Origin: Irpex lacteus
Taxonomy: Eukaryota; Basidiomycota; Agaricomycetes; Polyporales; Irpicaceae
Assembly (NCBI GenBank): GCA_001986395.2
Contig: MQVO02000135.1
Location: forward strand, 1 to 24,464
Reading direction: 5' to 3'
Length of the DNA stretch: 24,464 nucleotides
The position numbers were made by a program, and so were the translations under genes. This document shows, piece after piece, positions 21,586 through 24,464 of this stretch (the stretch's first letter is position 1; each line of letters starts with the position of its first letter). Under the pieces are notes generated by a model. It searched no databases. It worked only from the letters and a program-made list of their open reading frames with translations, and was not told the DNA's origin.

Positions 21586-22369
21586 CTACGAATTATCGCG
21601 CGATCCACGTACTTTGTACCCCATGAGGCTTGTAGCAAAATCATCCGGTCTTCCATGACCAGCATTGAATGCGGTGTTCATTCTGTAGCTAGTAGCAGCA
21701 ATGATTGTTGAGTATGGGATGGTATGGAGTGGCATTGAGTGAGTGCATACCTCCATGACACAGCCCCTTCCAACCGCGAGAACTCACCCGCCAAACCTTG
21801 ACCATTCCGGAAGTCGTTAACTTTCTTCGAACCTCAACCACATTCAACTGTGTAAATCGAGTTTTGCGGTTGCACCAGATTTTGACAAACGACTTGGCGC
21901 GAGGCCGTCTGTGACTTATCAACTACGTGAGTAATAACGTTGTACCATCTGAGATCGGCGTACTCACCGAATCCAAATCCTCTCTCCGAATCCAGGTCCT
22001 CTCTCGTTAGACTCAAGCTTCCAGCCCTTCTGCGAAGCCCAGGATCGTCGCGAATAGATACAGAAGTCTCTGGGGATTAGGTTGAATGTATTCGAAGGGG
22101 CTCACCAGGGCACACACCAAGGTTCGCTTTCCCGCGAGCGAGACGTTCGTGCATCGTTGACATGAATTTCTCCGTCACTTTTGCAAGCGTTCGTGATGTG
22201 TTTGCATACAAAGGCCGCTACCAGTCCTCTCCGTGAGTAAAACCACTTACTTAATAATGCTGAACTGGCATGTACTCACCTGAATGTCCGCGCTCGCTTG
22301 GCAGACATCTAACTTCTTGAACCTCATGCTCATGGGATCCCGGTATAGTGATGGAAGAGATCGCATGGC
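21586..22369 (-). CDS. Unrecognised multi-exon gene, partial model
   Basis: Minus-strand segments 22280-22369, 22106-22217, 21968-22069, 21849-21908, 21751-21796 and 21586-21688 join in one frame (171 codons) to a TAG at 21586-21588. The implied introns are GT-AG, 62, 36, 59, 52 and 62 nt long. All but the 36-nt one are typical of the P450 genes, and several carry CTCAC-like branch sites. Encoded pieces include SLYRDPMSMRFKKLDV, KFMSTMHERLARGKANLG and SLSLTREDLDSERGFGF. These are polar and probably disordered, with no known domain. The 5' end is open. It may continue upstream into 22644-23240, or downstream if a GT donor at 21612 is used: a basic open segment ending at 21390 follows in frame. 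The model was built by eye and could be wrong in part. Confidence 0.35.
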
Positions 22370-22643
22370 CTTGCAGGTACTCGCCAAGCCATCCCGCGAG
22401 CAGGGTTAGTTCGCATCGAGAACGTCAATGACCGGGTTGGTCTATTTATTGATGTAGATTGTGGTCACGGCGCGAGCGAAATTTCTATAAGTTGGTCACT
22501 TTGGTAAGCGCGATACGCAGTGTATAATTGACGTGCCCTCACCGTAGTCAGCCTTGTAGGTCGTCTTGGACGCTAAAGGGCTGAAGGTTAAAGCGTGGAT
22601 GTCAGACTTGGTATAGATTTGGATACAGATAGTAACAACTCAC

Positions 22644-23240
22644 GTTGAGGACTTTGGTGGTAGCATGGATGAGCGTGCGAGAGGATGGGAGTGGAAGGCA
22701 TCGATAGCTCGCGGTCCTGCGCTGTTGCGAGGTGGATCACCAGGAGGAGGCATGTATGCCCGTGGGGCTGGATAGGTATATCACAGGGGAGTGCATATGC
22801 GGGTCTTGTTGCTGAGGCGAGGCAGGTTGCGATGGGAAGAGCTGCATGTGAACAGGGTACAAACAAGCTCAAAGACGATGGTACCTTGTTAATGGGCTTG
22901 AAGGATGAAGCGTTGACGTTCAAGCGGTTTCCGCCAGGTGATAAAGGAGCGTTGGGAAGGCACCGTTCTGCATTGCAATCACAGAATTTCGGTTAAGGGC
23001 GGGCGTAGTTGCAGCAGCAACAGTGGTTAACTTGCCCTTGAACGGAGCAATGGCCTAGATGAACATACCCGTCCTCTTTGAACCTTCTTTCGTGCAGGAT
23101 GCGCCGGGTACCGTCTTGTAAGAGTGCGGGCTTGCTACCGTTGACGTTGGGTTGTGGGGGTCATATACAGGGAGTTGGACAGTGGCCGGGGCTTCGGCCA
23201 GATGAGCGGAAGTAGCAGACGGGCTCAGAGGGGCTGACAT
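22644..23240 (-). pseudogene. Proline-rich reading with PAM2-like motif, possibly decayed
   Basis: From an ATG at 23240 the minus strand reads MSAPLSPSATSAHLAEAP for about 60 codons to a stop. Further on, LNVNASSFKP (22894-22923) matches the PAM2 consensus (L-N-x-x-A-x-x-F-x-P) that binds the MLLE domain of poly(A)-binding protein. It is followed by a GT donor at 22884, an acceptor at 22842 and a Q/P-rich frame (FPSQPASPQQQDPHMHSP). That frame must shift once to reach a second Pro-rich stretch (APRAYMPPPGDPPRN), which ends at a GTGAGT donor at 22643. The shift and the early stop suggest decay, or a wrong model. Proteins such as eIF4G, ataxin-2 and eRF3 carry such motifs, but no conserved domain is visible to choose among them. 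Confidence 0.25.
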
Positions 23241-24235
23241 GTCCTCACGTTCACTGGCACGAATCCCCCGCCGTGATATTATTCTCTTGGTATGCTTTCA
23301 TCCCCTCTCGTTCAATTCCAGCCGTTGATTCCAGCACCTCGTCCTCACCGTGACTGTCCTTTTCGTTGTTGCGGCCCTTGTCCTATTCCTTGCATCTCCA
23401 ACTCATATGTATTGTAGGTGGGTCCGAATGAACAGGCGCACAGAAACATATGTAGTAAGCGTCGGCACTACTCTGTTGGATGCTCAGCAGCGGCGCCATC
23501 GGCGTGGTGCTGATCAATTAACCACGCCAGCCTATCATTGATTCTGGTCGTTAGCATTGTATGACCATAGACAGTTAGACAGGACGAGATGGACATACCA
23601 GAGAACCGAGGTGTGGCCCTTCCTAAACAACTTCTAACAAATCCCCGCATCACCTAGCCAGGTACATCCATAACGTGGTAATCCGTCGCTCAAGGCTTAG
23701 TGATGAGGCTTCGTGATGAGGCTTAGTGATGAGTGCATTGTTGCCAACATCAGAAAGGATGGCTTACTTGCAATGCTACTTAAATGGACACTGGCAGTTG
23801 ACAAAACGAAAAGCTGTTGGAGTATACGGTGTGGCCACCATAGCAAAGGGATAAGGACTGACTTCATGCTACGCGATACCGACCGCTCGGCATGATCGGC
23901 ACACGTTTTGTTTGTCGGAGTTCGAGCATTCGGAGGCGTGGGCCCCGCTTCCCTTCGTCCTTCTCGACTGGATCTTCAGATAATATTGTGTTCAACCCCA
24001 TAAGGTGTTCCGAATGTATGATAGAAGCTACATAAGGTAATGAAAGCTCAGAGAGCGTCGTAGGCCTCACAGAGTATGCTGCGTCGGACTTGGAATATAA
24101 CGAATCGAGCCATCCGAGACAAACCGAGTGAGCCAACTTTCGGATCATGTAATTCCTATACGCTGAAGCCGAAATACTGCAAATTACTGGGGCGCAGATG
24201 TACGAATTATATACAGTTCTCCGAGTGATTATTGT
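23241..24235. other. No supported gene; contains a 13-bp tandem repeat
   Basis: Open frames such as 23864-24148 (minus, 94 codons) show no recognisable protein. Apart from the triplicate repeat near 23700, nothing else stands out. Confidence 0.5.
23693..23731. repeat. 13-bp tandem repeat, three copies
   Basis: Three exact-length units AGGCTTAGTGATG, AGGCTTCGTGATG and AGGCTTAGTGATG, with a single substitution in the middle unit. Confidence 0.92.
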
Positions 24236-24464
24236 TCAAGACTTATCCTTCAGGTATTCGAAAGCTGGGAAGAGTTGCCTCACGTCCGGAATCGCGAGAG
24301 TTACTTCACCGGGTTCCCTCCAATCAACATCCTCTTCGGTGGCTGCTAGCCAGTCATATTCTGACAGTGCTGCTGGCTTGAGACTCTCCCGGAACGATGT
24401 TGTTGTGCTCCAAGATGACTTCCACGGCGGCACGAGCTGCTTCCAGCTCAGTCTTGGCTTCTGC
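24236..24464 (-). pseudogene. 3' part of an unknown coding sequence running off the window, frameshifted
   Basis: From the window edge the minus strand reads a charged, helical ELEAARAAVEVILEHNNIVP in one frame, which soon stops. The adjacent frame continues ALSEYDWLAATEEDVDWREP and ends AFEYLKDKS at the TGA 24236-24238. The two join only if one base is added or lost near 24378-24392, and no splice sites fit. So this is a broken coding remnant, an assembly error or a missed exon boundary. Family not recognised. Confidence 0.35.

Noticed and set aside
22763..22785. A 17-nt GT-AG segment that would restore frame in the proline-rich reading
   Set aside because: It is far too short to be a spliceosomal intron; a single-base indel or a wrong model is more likely.
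1..24464. tRNA genes, rRNA, CRISPR arrays, transposon ends or long terminal repeats
   Set aside because: Reading by eye found no A/B box pair, no repeat-spacer pattern, no paired long inverted or direct termini and no transposase or reverse-transcriptase motifs. The GGTTCGAA at 5606-5614 lies inside an intron of gene B without a cloverleaf.

Overview
The window looks like nuclear DNA of a filamentous basidiomycete (Agaricomycetes type). The genes are split by many short introns of about 50-70 nt with GTRNGY-like donors and CTNAC-like branch sites. The recognisable proteins are multi-exon, ER-type fungal cytochromes P450 and a BTB/POZ protein of a kind expanded in mushroom-forming fungi. Nothing bacterial or viral was seen, and no transposon, tRNA, rRNA or CRISPR array.

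Positions 1-16897 hold five tandem cytochrome P450 genes, all on the minus strand and spaced 1.07-1.45 kb apart. I call them A (1-2338, cut by the window edge), B (3656-6016), C (7357-9690), D (11138-13499) and E (14567-16897). I rebuilt all exons by hand. Each gene has 13 exons with the same 12 intron positions and phases, and exon lengths differ only by whole codons apart from one single-base insertion and one single-base deletion in A. B, C, D and E read open from ATG to stop (548, 546, 552 and 551 aa) with the I-helix, ExxR and haem-Cys motifs. Indels and sequence split the array into an A/B/C group and a D/E group. A carries two single-base frameshifts in C runs and is a recent pseudogene or an assembly-error case. 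Two structural oddities stand out: an 11-nt microexon inside the haem-binding loop of all five genes, and a GC-AG intron just before the ExxR exon in A and E only.

Positions 16898-18776 are intergenic, with a palindromic double ACGCGT site. Positions 18777-19756 hold a three-exon BTB/POZ gene on the minus strand.

From 19757 to 24464 gene content is uncertain. There are small tandem repeats, a diverged 60-bp duplication, a partial multi-exon minus-strand model (21586-22369), a possible short gene start (20477-20753), a proline-rich reading with a PAM2-like motif (22644-23240), and a frameshifted reading running off the right edge (24236-24464). None has a recognised function.

Functionally, the array is a local expansion of one P450 family. 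These are presumably ER-anchored monooxygenases fed by NADPH-P450 reductase. No terpene synthase, PKS, NRPS, transporter or reductase lies beside them, so nothing here ties them to one biosynthetic pathway. The substrates and the CYP family number cannot be read from the sequence alone.
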